From assembly GCA_003439945.1 (NCBI GenBank), contig QVRM01005394.1:124001-188000 (forward strand): a DNA stretch of 64,000 nucleotides, in the 5' to 3' direction. Shown in pieces: positions 20,345 to 32,684 of this stretch. How positions within the stretch are numbered: position 1 is the first letter of the stretch; the number at the start of each line of letters is the position of its first letter. Position numbers and translations under genes: made by a program. This DNA comes from Dermanyssus gallinae. Its lineage: Eukaryota; Arthropoda; Arachnida; Mesostigmata; Dermanyssidae. Below the pieces are notes generated by a model. The model was not told the DNA's origin. It worked only from the letters and a program-made list of their open reading frames with translations, and made no database searches.

Positions 20345-20900
20345 AATCTTGGATACGTTACCGTGGGCATCGTATCTACCTAACCAAACGTTCCCTTTCT
20401 TCGGAAATTCAGCGTTGTTTGGTTCGAGCAGGCGTGAATAACATGAAGCAACTCGCACGCTACCATTGCATACCACACCTACGTGTTTTACTAAGTTTTC
20501 ACCATTTTGCTGAGAACAGAAGAAACAGCAATGATCATAACAATACTGACAGTACGGAACGATGGCCATCTAAAACTCTGATTCTGGCCCGCAATAGTAA
20601 TTTGCATTCCTCTACTTTGTGAATGCATGTACATTACAATTTTGACAACATACTAGATATTATAATTATCATATTAGTAACGGTAATAGACGAGCCAATT
20701 CTGTGTTGCTTGTGGCTACACACAATAAACATATACAGCAATTCTCAAGCAACCACGGTCAGGCAAGCAATCCCCGGTATGTGTGACTCCCAGGATTTCG
20801 TCTTAGGTATTTACTTCAGAGCACGAAAGAAACGATTTTTTTCCGGATTTTGTAATATAGGAATTTTGCATGCTACCCCTTCTGCTTTTTGTTTCAGGTG
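20345..20900. repeat. Duplicated block, copy B, with empty insertion site
   Basis: Matches 11945-12249 plus 13077-13100 and then 13360-13560. At about 20655-20680 it reads ATTATAATTATCATATTAG without interruption, which is the pre-insertion form of the site occupied in copy A. Confidence 0.8.
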
Positions 20901-21414
20901 ACGCTTTTATAGTACGCTCAGACATGTTGCATTTTTGTTGAGCTTTTTTAAAACAATAAACCTTTGTGACAGCGTGAAATGACCAGGCACACAACCGAAG
21001 GGCGCCAGCAGAGCGTGTCATAGTTCTTTCTCATGCGTTACGTATATTCACACCTGAGACTTACTGAAAATAATTATTGTTGCAGAATCTTTATGGCTAA
21101 AAACCGAAATAGAGAAATAAACGTTTGCATAGCTATATAGTAAGCCTCCGCATATTCACGACGTCAGTAAGATGGAGACCCTGAAACCTAAAGAAAATAT
21201 TCTTAACTCTAACGCTGTCACAACTGCACTTGCAAACGAGGCTAACTAATCTACCTGCCAAAATATTTTTGTCTATTGCGATCGTCCTGTCCTGACATGG
21301 TTTTTCCGCCGCTAATGGTCTAACACACCTATGAAATCTCATTTGAGGCTAAGTTCATTTTTAAAGTTTTTTGCTTAGTGAAAAGCACTTAAAAGACTGG
21401 TTTGTAGAGGGTAG
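20901..21414. other. No feature seen
   Basis: Unique sequence past the end of the duplication. Confidence 0.5.
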
Positions 21415-21540
21415 TCTAATGGCAAGCCCTGCAGTGCACTAGATTAGGTTGGTGGATTATGCCCTGTTGTGACTTTGGACTAAAGTGGCCACCCTTGAAG
21501 TGCTATGCATGGTTTTCAATCTAGTTAAGGTATATATACA
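21415..21540 (+). mobile_element. Degenerate SINE, family 1
   Basis: GCATGGTTTTCAATCTAG and TTAAGGTA resemble the family 1 body (GCATGGTTTCCAATTTAG, CAAGGTAAA). The head is too decayed to show polymerase III boxes. Confidence 0.45.
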
Positions 21541-22119
21541 GATGTGATACTACTTTGGACCTTTATTAAAAAAACGGTCACTCAGAAATTCGGGCTCATG
21601 CAGAAAAATTCGTACTTATAAAAATACACCGTTAGTGATAACAAAAAAGACACTGCTCTCCTTACATAGCTCTAACACGCATTATTTGTATTATTATCAC
21701 GATTCTATCAGAAAAGAAAATACCCTAAATGTAACTTAAGGGGTCTATGAAGACTGTATGGCTTATTTTGAAAACATGTTGATACACTTTACAAGGTATA
21801 TTCATTAGTGACGGTAGACCGTCTAATTCTATTTAAAAATAGTTATTAACGTGTTCAGGGCGCGTAATGGCTTTGGGGGTCACCGAGAAATGCCTCCTCA
21901 GATCGTTCGGCTAAATATCCAGGTGGTCAGGAATGCAGCCTGCTGAACCTGAGCTAAGGCACAAATGTTTTGACCCATAAAAATAAGTAATTGAGGTAAT
22001 ATTGTGTCGGTGTCGTTTATGAAGCACCTCTAGTTAAGGCTTTTGCTCACCTTCCAACAGACAAAGATACATTTTTGATATGGCTTACATACAGCAAAGC
22101 AGTGCAGTGATACACTTAT

Positions 22120-22135
22120 CTGTAATATGTATATG

Positions 22136-22212
<77 letters not shown>
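22120..22212. repeat. (TA)n microsatellite
   Basis: About 90 bases of TA with two TGTA interruptions. Confidence 0.97.
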
Positions 22213-22214
<2 letters not shown>

Positions 22215-23414
22215 GTGTATGGTGAAGACAAAAAATGCTTTGTATTTTTAAAAAAAAGTCAGTGCTGATTTTTGTGTCGGCGATCTTAAGTGATTTGGAA
22301 TTAGTGGACCAACGAATATGCAACAAATCATGTGCTGAGGACGAACTTGCTTGGATATGAACTGAAGTGGGAGAAATATTGCCAAATATTTTTTTGCCAA
22401 ATACCCGCCAAGAAATCGCTGAGCTAAAGCTCTAGGCAGTCGTAGGATACTCTCATTTATTAAAACGAGTTGTTACAGAAGGTGAGTCGTGGATTAATGG
22501 CTAGGACATGGAAACATAAACACAATCTTCCGAGTGGCGCTCCAAATACTAATTTTAGGAAGATTGAAACACAATCTTAAGAGTGGCGCTTCAAATACTA
22601 ATTTTAGGAAGATTGCAAAAGGCAATCCGGAAAAATAGTTAAAAAAAAACATATCCGAAGGGGTCCGGCACTCTGGAAGAACAACTCGTGAGTTTTGTAT
22701 CACAACTGGCTTTTGACTTCTGTCCTTTCCCATATCCCGTATTTTTCGGACTTGGTTTTTTACCCGAGAGGAAAAAGAGCTGAGATTTCAAATCTGTAAC
22801 ACAAAGATAGCGCCGCATCATGCGGACTGTATCTATCTAGCTAATAAGTCCGCGCTTGTTCAATGCCGGTGGTCGAGCATCTTTTGAATATCGTGAAGAT
22901 TGTTTTTATTTCAGATTAAGCTATATACATCACAACTGGCAGTCAGAACGATCGGTTCGTGACCAATTACGTTCATAGTGTAGCACCAGAAAGAACACAT
23001 GTGCATCAGAATAAAATGTTAATCCACTGCATGCGTACTTGGACCCTTTTGCATTTGTTTGTGTAAGTTGAAATACTTACATTTGATTGTTCCTTTAAGT
23101 ATTTGATACCAGTGATTTTTTTAAAAATATATTTAACCTAGTACAGTGTACAGAGTCATCTATCATTGTATTCTCATAGGTGTGCGATAGCTAAGCCTCA
23201 ATATTTGAACCTAAATCACATATTGCATACAGCAGGTTAAACAGTACCCTCAGGCGCCCATGTGCGCGATCGATATGATAAGGAACAAGATCCTACACGA
23301 GGAGGCCTAGTTATTTTTATAGTTGTCTCATCAACTTATTTTCGTTTTACTATTAACACCCAATCTGGGTAAATGTGTTTATGTCACATCAAAATGTTTC
23401 GAGACACCAACAGT
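22213..23414. other. Mostly unique; one short tandem duplication
   Basis: At about 22530-22618 a 46-base unit (ACACAATCTT..GAGTGGCGCT.CAAATACTA..GGAAGATTG) occurs twice in tandem. Nothing else assignable. Confidence 0.5.
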
Positions 23415-24191
23415 CTAGCGTTTTGCTAGTTCTGCTATAGACCTAACCGCCAGGCATACCGCGGCGTAGTATCGATCACATTTGCTCCAGCATTGTTTGC
23501 ATTGACATTCATCCTGTAGTTCATGAAAACCCTCCACGTTGCACAAAACGTGATGAAATCTGTGGGCTGCAAAGGCCGTAGTTAGATGTCGATATTTTAC
23601 CCCGCTACCCCGCCATTCAGTGCTCGCCATTGCTGCTGTTCCATAAATACCTATTTCCACCTCACTAATTTTGGTTTGCCAGTTCCGCATATAAACTTCA
23701 AAGGCACACGTTTTCTTCAGATTACATCGTTTCTGTAGATATTCCGTCAACAGCGGGCCACCCTCCAACACGTGAGCAACCATATTCCTGCATGTATTCG
23801 ATGGCGCAAAAACCCTCTTTAAAAAGGAAAATCTCACCCATCAATTAAACGCAATTTGTTCTCCCAACTTATCCGATATTAGTGGAATGCCATATGTGGC
23901 TATGGGTGCTATCTGTATCCCGAAAAGAGCACTTGCTGCATGAACTGAAAGCATACGTGGATATTTACTTGCCGCAGCTGCGATGGTTGCCTTCCTGACC
24001 CTCTCCTGGATGTGAGATCGAAAACTGCTACCGCTTGTTGATAAGGTTATGCCTAGGTATGTGAATTTGTTTACAAATTTAATTTCTGTTCCCCTGATTT
24101 GGAACACGTCACCCCTGGCCATACGCCCGCCCCTTCGGAATTTCATAGCTGCTGTTTTTCCCCAGTTAAGCTTCAAGCCCTTCTCATCCAT
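23415..24191 (-). mobile_element. LINE ORF2 C-terminal part (jockey/I-like)
   Basis: 24191-23841 reads GLKLNWGKTAAMKF, IRGTEIKFVNKFTYLGITL, SHIQERVRKATIAAA and IATYG: the RT region from the template-grip strand through the thumb. After a small frameshift, 23837-23415 continues with a Cys-rich tail (CQCKQCWSKCDRYY) and a stop. The fragment keeps long open frames, so it is younger than most LINE debris here. The catalytic core is not present. Confidence 0.7.
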
Positions 24192-25398
24192 GAATACCTC
24201 ATCAGCTTATATAGTTCAATAGCTCTAACCAAAGTTCCGAACTGCGTATATTTTTTTTTTTGTTGCAGCAAGGATTAAGTGCACAGGAGTGTTTGTCGAA
24301 GAGCTTCAATTTACCATTAGAGATGAAGCCCCATTCCTGGGGAATTGTATGTGTGGCACAGAACGTTTGAAACTGGGCCATTTAATTTATGCGACAAATC
24401 CCATAAAGCAGGTCCAAAAAATCGCAACGGGCGACAAAAATATGGCTCGTGTAACGTACAGACAAATACCTAAATATCACATATACAACGCTAGAGGAGA
24501 CTTTTGGCTTGGATGCCAAATTCCTCCATAAGAACCTGCACAACCACCCCACTTTTTATACAAACATTTGCTCGGTGAGAACCCCGTGATTAGCCATCGA
24601 AAAAACAGATCTCAAAGCTCAGTGGCGCAAGCATTTCTAATAAAATTTGACACGGCCCGTTCCTTTTTCTTCTCAAAATTCGTCACAGGTGATGCGACTG
24701 GAGGACACTCGCCGTAGTCAGACGTTGGAGCGTATCTAACCACTAAAAGCGGCGACTGTTCTATAGCAAGAAGATGGTCGCCATCCGGTTCTCCAGAAGT
24801 ACAATTGTGGCGAAAACATAATTTTATCTGTAATCTAGCCTATACATTTCAAAAACAACTGTTCCAGCTACATCTGTAAGTTTTTATACGTCCCTTGACT
24901 AGACTTTTCCTAGAGGGAAGTGAGTCTGGCATACGAACTTGATCCTTTCATTAAAATAGGTATATTTGCCTTGTGCATTATCAAAGCCAAAAATGTTGTT
25001 CCAGTTTAGACAATAGAGTGCACTAAAAATATCATTTAGCGCTCGCTTTGAGAAATTGCGAGATATATATTGCCGTTTTTGGTAGCCCGAATTTGCATCT
25101 ATTTAGACGCAAATGAACTTGCGTTCTCTAGGAATTTATGAATAGACCTTATTTGTTAAACTCAAATATTGAACGTGTTTCATGACCTAAATAAAACTGC
25201 ACTTCTTTCAGCTGATAGGCATAGCATATTGCCTACAAAATGCATGCGCAAACTATTTATAGTAGCTTCTTTTGAAAGTCGGTTGCTATGTAGTATAATC
25301 ACCCTTAATATGCGTTTCTGATTTAAACAAGATTCCGCAACAATGTTAAGAAGTTGTATTTTTGTCATATATATATATATATATATATATAGTAATAC
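24192..25398. other. No gene recognised
   Basis: An 80-codon plus-strand segment (24289-24531) ending in DFWLGCQIPP has no known match. A (TA)n run lies at 25369-25391. Confidence 0.45.
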
Positions 25399-25713
25399 TT
25401 AAATATTTAATATCACTAGATGCGAGGGATACGTGTATGTGCAGTGTATGTATTTTCGGGTACCCACTGAAAAAGTAAAGACTCGCACCCCGTTGTTGAT
25501 AGCCCGGCTGCGCTGTTTGGGGGATACAAACAGGTTAGGTATCGAAATGGACACACGATCAAAGATCGTTGTGGGCCTTCTCAGGCGGAGAACTCGATTG
25601 TAGGATGCCACGACATCTCTAAATTTGGCCGCATGTCTAACAAGGCGGGTGAGCCAAATGTCAGATTCGTGCCGACAAGCGGAGACAACGGAACAAAATA
25701 GGCGACGCTTCAT
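25399..25713 (-). pseudogene. R1-like LINE fragment after the RT domain
   Basis: Reads MKRRLFCSVVSA, then IWLTRLVRHAAKFRDVV and SYNRVLRLR. R1-clade proteins have a similar helical stretch after the RT (arginine-rich, ending in RV..YRT.S). The frame is lost after RLR. Fragment only. Confidence 0.45.
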
Positions 25714-27617
25714 AGCCTAAAATGGATGGCGAAGCATTCGTGCAGACTCGCGATAGATCTGAAAATAGCGCGTAATGCAAACCTGAGAGGTGACGTAACA
25801 AACGAGTTATTATTATACGTCTACTTATCTCTACATATACGTATGTGCCAAAGTGCCTGTATGTGTAGTATAGGTCCGCCGGAAAGTTCCGTCGGATTCG
25901 TATGGACTAACTTTCGTCCCCGCCCGTTCATCACCGTGTCGTTTTATTCGGTTAGGAGCTTGTGTGGCACCCTAAGACGATGCGTTTCTTGCAGCCACGA
26001 ATTAGAAATAGTTGCAAATGAACAAATGTTTGCGACTGTCGATTGTCAAATGTCAATCAGTCCACGAGACACTAAGTAGTCTATATCGTGTGCACCATAG
26101 AAGCCGATCGACCGTGGTCTACAGTAGAGCGGTCGAGATTCAGCTTATTGCGGTACTCTCGCACACCGTTTCAGGCCCGTAGGAACCCACATTGATTATA
26201 TTGGTCGCATACCAGTCTCATGCAGTTCTTTGTGGTGGTTGTGAAAAGCATCATTCTACGCGTTTATGGGCGCCATGTTTCTGTTGCCCACAAACATAAA
26301 TGAATTTGCGTAAGTGATATGGTTACAATAGTAACGGACTTATTCATCCGTGTTAACAATGCAAGCTGGCTTTTATCACGACACGCTGCATAGAAATAAG
26401 CTCACTAACCTGCAGAATCGTCTGACTAGCCTAACTAACTATAAATGAGCGTCGGCAGGCAACGGTGTGAAACAGAGCTGCTCTGTACATCTAGTCTCAT
26501 TTGTCGTGTGTCGACGTGGGGTCAACAGTACGGGAATTATATATAGCAATTACACCGTTCTTGAAACGATGATTTACAGTGGACACGAGTCACACGTCGC
26601 TTTGTTAAAAGAGCGAGCATTGTTTCTGCGCTTGTTTTTAATAAAAATTAATTCTTAGGAAAAGGTTCTCCGATGTTTTTCGAAGAACTTTCAAAAATGT
26701 TTCAGACGCTTTCTTGACGCCTACGGGACCACGACAATAAAGAAAACTCTAATTTGCTCGATTTTATCCACTTGTTCTGTTTCACTACGCTCGACGCTAT
26801 TCAACACTCTCGGCACATAAGTATTTTGTTATCTACTAGCATTTTGTGCTATCTAATCCGAGAGAAGCACATACAATTATCTCATACTTCTATGAAATTC
26901 GCAAATGTACTCATATTCGTATACTGAACCTTATATTACGGCAGAAAGGAAAATGTCCCTAACAGAACCCCGCGCCCATGTAAAAAATGTTCTTGTTAGA
27001 CTATCAAGGGCTTGTTCACCCTGTATTTCTGTCATATTTAGGTTGCAAGGTTCTATCACGGTGCCTAAAATCGTTAAGTGACACCCAATACTCTACAGAA
27101 CACGCGGCGTGCGAACGCCATCTATCATATCAAATTTTCTTTTTGCTTAAGCGCACAAGATCTATCCTCACAATGACTGCAACCCTTGCTTGCTTAGTTG
27201 CTCTTAGGAATTATCAATTAGTCGCTATTCCTCCTCGGCTAGGGACTCCGCATGAGACCCACACTGATTAAAAAGCACTGCGGTTACAGTTAGCATTTGA
27301 CGCACAGTCATTTCCTTCTTCCCACTCATTTTTCGGAAGCCGTTCTGTTTGTGCTCAGGCTCGATATGGTTTAAGTACCGGAAAAATTGTGTTTCTACAA
27401 AATCGGTTCAGAAGTAAAACCAACGAGTAATGACACTTCGCACCCGGTACGATTGATCTGGGAGCCCTAGAAGCGACACCTGAGGGTAATCTAGCGTCGT
27501 AGCATCACGCAAGGCAAATTTGATAAGACACTATCTTCTAAATTGCATTTTGTACGACAATATGCCAAGCACAGATGTGTAGTAAAAAAAAGTAAATACT
27601 AAAAACAAAATATATAT
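25714..27617. other. Longest stretch with no assignable feature
   Basis: A 117-codon plus-strand segment (25726-26079) and a 94-codon one (26987-27271) are present but show no motif, and no splice pattern, repeat or tRNA box was recognised. A real exon could be hidden here. Confidence 0.4.
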
Positions 27618-27715
27618 ATACTACTCGCTTGATATGTTTACCTAAATACATATATCACCCTTTTATAACAAGGGCGCTTTACACGGCAGCAAATATAAAA
27701 CCTATATCACCAATG
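27618..27715. repeat. Dispersed repeat gamma, copy 1
   Basis: CGCTTGATA, CATATATCACCC.TTTATA and CAAGGGCGC resemble 56685-56770 (CGCTTGATA, CACATACCACCCGTTTATAT, CAGGGGCGC). Moderately diverged. Confidence 0.4.
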
Positions 27716-27779
27716 TATCTTCTTTCAAAGTTTACTGTGTAGCTAAATTCCATTCGGACAATCTCTTGTTTAGTAGTAT

Positions 27780-28000
27780 GGACTTTTAACATAAAGCTAG
27801 GGTCTCTAACAGGTATGTATCTCTGATCCTCTATCCTAAAGCAGCACCTTCTTCTAAAATATATTCAATTGACTCATTCCCTAACCCACAAGCTCGGCAT
27901 TCGGTACTTTCGCCTTTCATATATTTACCGCGTTGTATCCTAATATCCACCACTTATTCTCTAGCATCCGCTAATAACTGCCCGGGGCTGGACTTAACGT
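27780..28000 (-). pseudogene. LINE C-terminal zinc-knuckle fragment
   Basis: Reads DIRIQRGKYMKGESTECRAC then GNESIEYILEE. Non-LTR ORF2 proteins often end with a CxxC..H..C knuckle in the setting CRxCG..E..EHIL; here His is Tyr. Stops follow. Abuts a SINE. Confidence 0.5.
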
Positions 28001-28060
28001 ATACTCTTTCTACCCCACTAATTTCCCGCGTTTCTTTTCTATATATATATATCCAAGATT

Positions 28061-28205
28061 TAACGTCCACGGGACTGCTTTTCGTAATGCTTCATAGACG
28101 AACCCCCATAAATACAAATGTGCAACGGTGGGGCTCAAACCCGCGCATCTATGTATATTCCCCGGTCGCGAGGCGCCGGCGGAATGCACCACGCCACCAG
28201 GCTCG
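28061..28205 (-). mobile_element. tRNA-derived SINE, family 2
   Basis: On the minus strand: GTGGCGTGGTGCA (a weak A-box), CCTCGCGACCGG, GGGTTTGAGCCCCACCG (B-box), TTGCACATTTGTAT, and a 3' end with CCGTGGACGTTAAAT. A TA run follows. Shares its order with 35304-35430 and 7490-7600. Confidence 0.75.
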
Positions 28206-29060
28206 ACATCTGCCAAATTTGAACTGGCCCTCATCGCCAATTTCCATTTTCCTCGATTACCCTCGCGTTTGCCCATTCCTGACTGTTGTACCCAATCTCC
28301 CCGAGACGCGAATTCAATTCTGCGATTCCGCTTCACTACCTGCTCTGTATATATATATTTTTTTAATTTGTTTCGTTTAAACCCGCAAAAGAAAACGGTT
28401 GGCTGGAGGGGTAGTCTAGTCACCAGCTTCTTCTCCAGCAGCAAAATGTCGCGTTGTTCGAACTAAAAAAAAGCAGCACAGTGACGGGTGAGTATTAACT
28501 ATAACGAATATATTTTTGCTGTGTTTTTGTTACTAGATGTTGTCCCTATGAGCGTCTAGCTTGTAAAATGAGTGTGTGTGCATGTTAGTGCTGAGATTTA
28601 ACGCGAATTCGCGAGGTGACGAATTCCTACTATAGGGTTTATTGAGTAGTGCGGTGCCCCCTGTTCGATCCGTGACAGCGGGTCGGACCGGGGGGGGATG
28701 CTGGCGGTCTGTCAATTTGCACTGGCAACGCAAAACACGCTTCGGAGGTGTGTTTTGATGCATAGATCCACTGTCTTTAAGAAATATATACAGGTTTATG
28801 GAAATTACGTCGAATTATAAATTATAATTTGATGTTCAGAAATATAGTCTCATTGTGCGGACTCAAGTGGCTGCTAATCATGATCGATGAAATGAAAAAA
28901 ATTAAACAAAATAGGCCATACCACCATAAATTTACTAGCGAGGTTTTAGTGCCAAAATTAATTACTCGGATTAGGTTGAAGTTTTCTGCATTGAAAAGTG
29001 TTTGAAGATTTTGACATCTACTCCGTTGCCTACATCCCTCACCGTTAGGCCGCTAACATG
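28206..29060. other. No gene recognised
   Basis: Contains a short G-run (28691-28697) within a GC-richer patch that has a tRNA B-box-like GTTCGATCC near 28666. Otherwise unique AT-rich sequence. Confidence 0.4.
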
Positions 29061-29073
29061 AAGTCGAAACCGC

Positions 29074-30932
29074 GGCACCCGCCCTTTGACCGGACCGCGT
29101 ACTTAGAAGCCACAGGGGAGTCGAGGACAGCATACTAGAGGTAACCTTGCACGAAGTGCTCGCAGCGGGGGAACGCCTTAGGCCGGAAAAGGCACCGGGC
29201 CTAGACGGGATCCCCGTCTCCGCGGTTAAGCTACTGCTGAAGGAATACCCAGAAGCAGTGGCTGCCGCGGCGACGGAGATGCTTCGGACGGGCTTGTTCC
29301 CTATCGCATGGAAGGCCGCGGATCTCGTGCTAATACCTAAGGGCCCCGGCTCGTACCATCTCATATGTCTGCTCGACTCCCTGGCCAAGGCCTTCGAGTC
29401 CATCGTTGAGGCACAACTCCGAGAGTTCGCGGAGGAGAACGACCTCCTTTCCGAGGCTCAATATGGGTTTCGTAAAGGTCGCTCCACTATTGCAGCGATA
29501 AAGAAAATTCAACTATAGGCCGAAAGCATCCGCGACTCTCCACCCGGACGCCGAGACCAATTTTTAGCAATACTACTGGACGTGAAGAACGCCTTTAATA
29601 GCATCCCGTGGAGAGTCATCCTCGATACTCTCCACAGGAAAAAAAGCGCCTTTTTACTTAAAACGGATTTTAATGAACTACCTACATGACAGGATTATCC
29701 ATTCACATGACCAAACTTTTAATATGACCGCAGGGGTGCCGCAGGGCTCAATACTAGGCCCCCTGCTATGGAACAGCACATACGATGACGTGCTGCGGCT
29801 GGGAGATCTCCCACCCGGGGTCAAACTCCTCGCCTACGCTGACGACCTGGTCCTCACCTGGTCCGGGCTCGGACAATGGCCCAGTTTGGGGCGCGTGCAA
29901 ATAAAGCCCTTTTCGACATTGCGCACTGGATGCAAAGAACGGGGCTTACCCTGGCCCCCGCCAAAAGCGAAGCTATTCTCCTGGTGGGTCGAAGGGGCTT
30001 GCCCCCGCCGCACCTTGTCCTGGAGGACCAGGAGATTGCTGTAGTCAATACTACAAAGTACCTCGAGGTTTTCCTGGACCGGGGCCTCCGGGGTACTGAA
30101 CACCTACGGCGGACGTCGGAGAGGGTATTAAAGATCGCCAATAGTTTTGCGCGCCTCATGCCAAACACTTATGGCCCTAAACAAACAAGAAGGGTTACTA
30201 TGTCCGTGGCCGAGTCAGTTGCCCTATACGGGGCTCCGGCCTGGCCTACCAACGCTCTGAAGACCAAGGCAAATAGAGCCCGCATACGGCGGGCTTAACG
30301 GGTCGGAGCCCTTAGGATCATTACGTCGCAAGCTGGTCCAGTCTCCGCAAGCTGGTCCCTAACATCAAGGACTGGCTGTACCGGCCCTGTGGGGAGCTCA
30401 CTTTCCACACCACCCAGATTTTGACGGGGCACGGCGACTTTTAATCGTACCTATTCAGGATCGGAAGGCCCCCAGCCCCACGTGCGTCCACTGCGGCAAC
30501 GGACTCGAAGACACTCTAGAGCACACAGCTCTGGCGTGCCCCGCATGGGCGGAACAGCGTCACCCCTTGAGGACTAATGAACACGCACATTGTTAACCTA
30601 CGCGACGTCGTTCTAAAGATGACGGAATCCCTGGAACACTGAAACCTGATAACAGCGGTTTTTAACAAGATTTTATAAGCTAAGACGGCGGCCAACAACC
30701 TGCAACTCTTGCGATTCCCTGCGGCTCCCGGGGACAGCTTTCGTCAGGAGTAAGAAAACTCGCCCCCTTTGATGCATGCTTAAGTAGTTCCCAGTCAGTT
30801 GGGGGACGATAACATGACTGGTTTTTAGTGGGTTGAAGCCCCACACTACCGGCCCACACTTGCAGGGACTTCCTGCTGTGGTGTCAGTGTGTGCAACCGC
30901 ATTTTCCAGTTAGTACTCTACAAAAAAAAAAA
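29074..30932 (+). mobile_element. R1-like LINE, 5'-truncated, with target duplication
   Basis: Frames in order: LRPEKAPGLDGIPVSAVKLL and FPIAWKAADLVLIPKGPGS (RT start), SEAQYGFRKGRST, AILLDVKNAFNSIPW, then after shifts MTAGVPQGSILGP and LAYADDLVLTWSG (catalytic box), TTKYLEVFLDRGL, and near 30480 a CVHCGNG..LEHTALACPAW zinc knuckle. That knuckle and the RT variants point to the R1 clade. The 3' UTR contains GTGGGTTGAAGCCCCACAC and ends in an A-run at 30922-30932. GTCGAAACCGC (29063-29073) and GTTGAAACCGC (30933-30943) are the probable target duplication, one mismatch. Frameshifts and stops make it inactive. Confidence 0.85.
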
Positions 30933-30943
30933 GTTGAAACCGC

Positions 30944-31269
30944 TCCAACATTGTCTCTCGAATGCAGCTGCAAGGTACTGCGCTTCGCTAAACGTTAACA
31001 TGATAATTTTTGATATTGTCAGTGCTATACGTAATACTGTCCATATACTACAATTAGAGTAACGCCATTCTACCTTCGAATTTACCACGCACACACCCTT
31101 TATATATGTCTGCCAGCCTTCTAATGCCGGGCACTCACAACTTACTTAGTTTGACAGCTGTAGTAGCAATGCTAGAACGGAAAACAGTTGTTTTTAAGTC
31201 TAGACTATCCTCCGTCTCCTACGGCCTGCAATCGTAGTAGTAGCAATGCTACTCACGCGCCACGTCTCA
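30944..31269. other. No feature seen
   Basis: Unique AT-rich sequence between the R1-like element and the tandem duplication. Confidence 0.5.
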
Positions 31270-31921
31270 ACTATCTACTAACAATCAAGATCTTCCGTCG
31301 CCTTTTTCCGCCTATACATACGATGTGTTGTTGTCGCTCCTCGGTCATTTCTAGATCCCGGTCTGTTCATTTCTACACAGAGGTTGCCCAGTCTTTATTT
31401 AACTATACCTGAACGGCAATTAGCACAATTTCACCCTAACGAAAAAGCCTAACGAAAGTGGAAGAACCACGCGGACGCCGCCGTAAGTTTTCAGTCGCAC
31501 TGCATCTATTTTTTTTGTTTTGAATTACTACTAGGACGAATATGATTTCCGTCGAATATTATTATATCGAATATTATTACGAGTAATTATACTAGTACCG
31601 GTTATCATCACGTTGTGATGACGCGCGCACGGCCTGCCGTCGGCTACTACAATGAAACTACTACAGATACTAACACGATTTTTCTTATTTTATTATATTA
31701 ATATTTTATTATACCATCGCACCCTGGCTAGGTGAACCAGCCCAAGCCTGGACCTAACGCTTTGCCCGAGGTTACATGTTCTAACATCACAAATGTATAC
31801 CTCGATACTTTTATTATAATATTATGTTATTATTATATTATTTTGTTATTATTATTATATTATTATAGTCATATACTATCAACTGGTTGACATCAGGCTT
31901 TCTAGTATAATAACGTCAGAT

Positions 31922-31927
31922 TTTATT
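31922..31927 (-). terminator. Poly(A) signal AATAAA, unit 1
   Basis: AATAAA on the minus strand about 118 bases beyond the stop of the unit 1 gene; kept in unit 2. Confidence 0.5.
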
Positions 31928-32044
31928 GTTCAATTTGCAGTTGTATATATGTGTATATATAATATGTTTTACACAGCTTATGTCTTGCCGCTGAATGCCA
32001 GGTCCAACACGTTAGTTTGTAGAGCTCTGTGCAGAAGCATTCCG

Positions 32045-32236
32045 TTAGCTCTTACAGAATGTAACGTAGCGAATGACCTGGCTACAGGTATCCGAAATTT
32101 TATCACGAGGAATTTGGCCCTTCGACACGAGGTACAGCCGGATCATGCACTGCGTGTGCAGGATGCCGACGATCATGATGACCAGAAGAATTATCGTGAA
32201 GGTGAGGATGTGCCTGGCGTAAAACTGAATCCCCAT
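32045..32236 (-). pseudogene. Small one-pass membrane protein, unit 1 copy
   Basis: Encodes MGIQFYARHI, a hydrophobic run and the tail shared with the unit 2 protein. The Met aligned with the unit 2 start (32270-32268) is out of frame because of a 2-nt deletion, so only an internal Met at 32236 gives the conserved frame (63 aa). After Cys in the QCM motif only 3 of 34 residues differ from unit 2. Either a recent pseudogene or a shortened protein; the undamaged tail argues for the latter. Confidence 0.5.
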
Positions 32237-32589
32237 ACTCGACGGCTTAGTACTGACCGATTGCTGCCATAACGGAAACGAAAACAATTGTTCGCCGCCA
32301 TTACCATTTTTACACCAGCACTTACCCCTACGCAAAATATGATAATGCTGGAGATTAAAAACTTTAATAATAATCAAAAAAAGAATATTTTAGTAAGGGC
32401 TTGTATATTTTTACGTACAGGTATCAAAATTACTAATAAATAATTGAATAATATTTAGTATTTCTTGTATAATAATAATTAAAAAAATTATTATTATTAT
32501 TATTATTGTTTGAGTGTTGGCCACCACTCTACAATAATCTCAATAAAAATAATAATAATAATAATAATAATAAATGTTTTGCATATATA

Positions 32590-32592
32590 TAA

Positions 32593-32682
<90 letters not shown>
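32590..32682. repeat. (TA)n microsatellite
   Basis: About 80 bases of TA, next to (ATA)n and (ATT)n runs at 32470-32570. Confidence 0.97.

Positions 32683-32684
<2 letters not shown>

Noticed and set aside
29074..30932. An R1 element marking a ribosomal DNA locus
   Set aside because: Flanking sequence does not resemble 28S rRNA and no rRNA was seen anywhere in the window.
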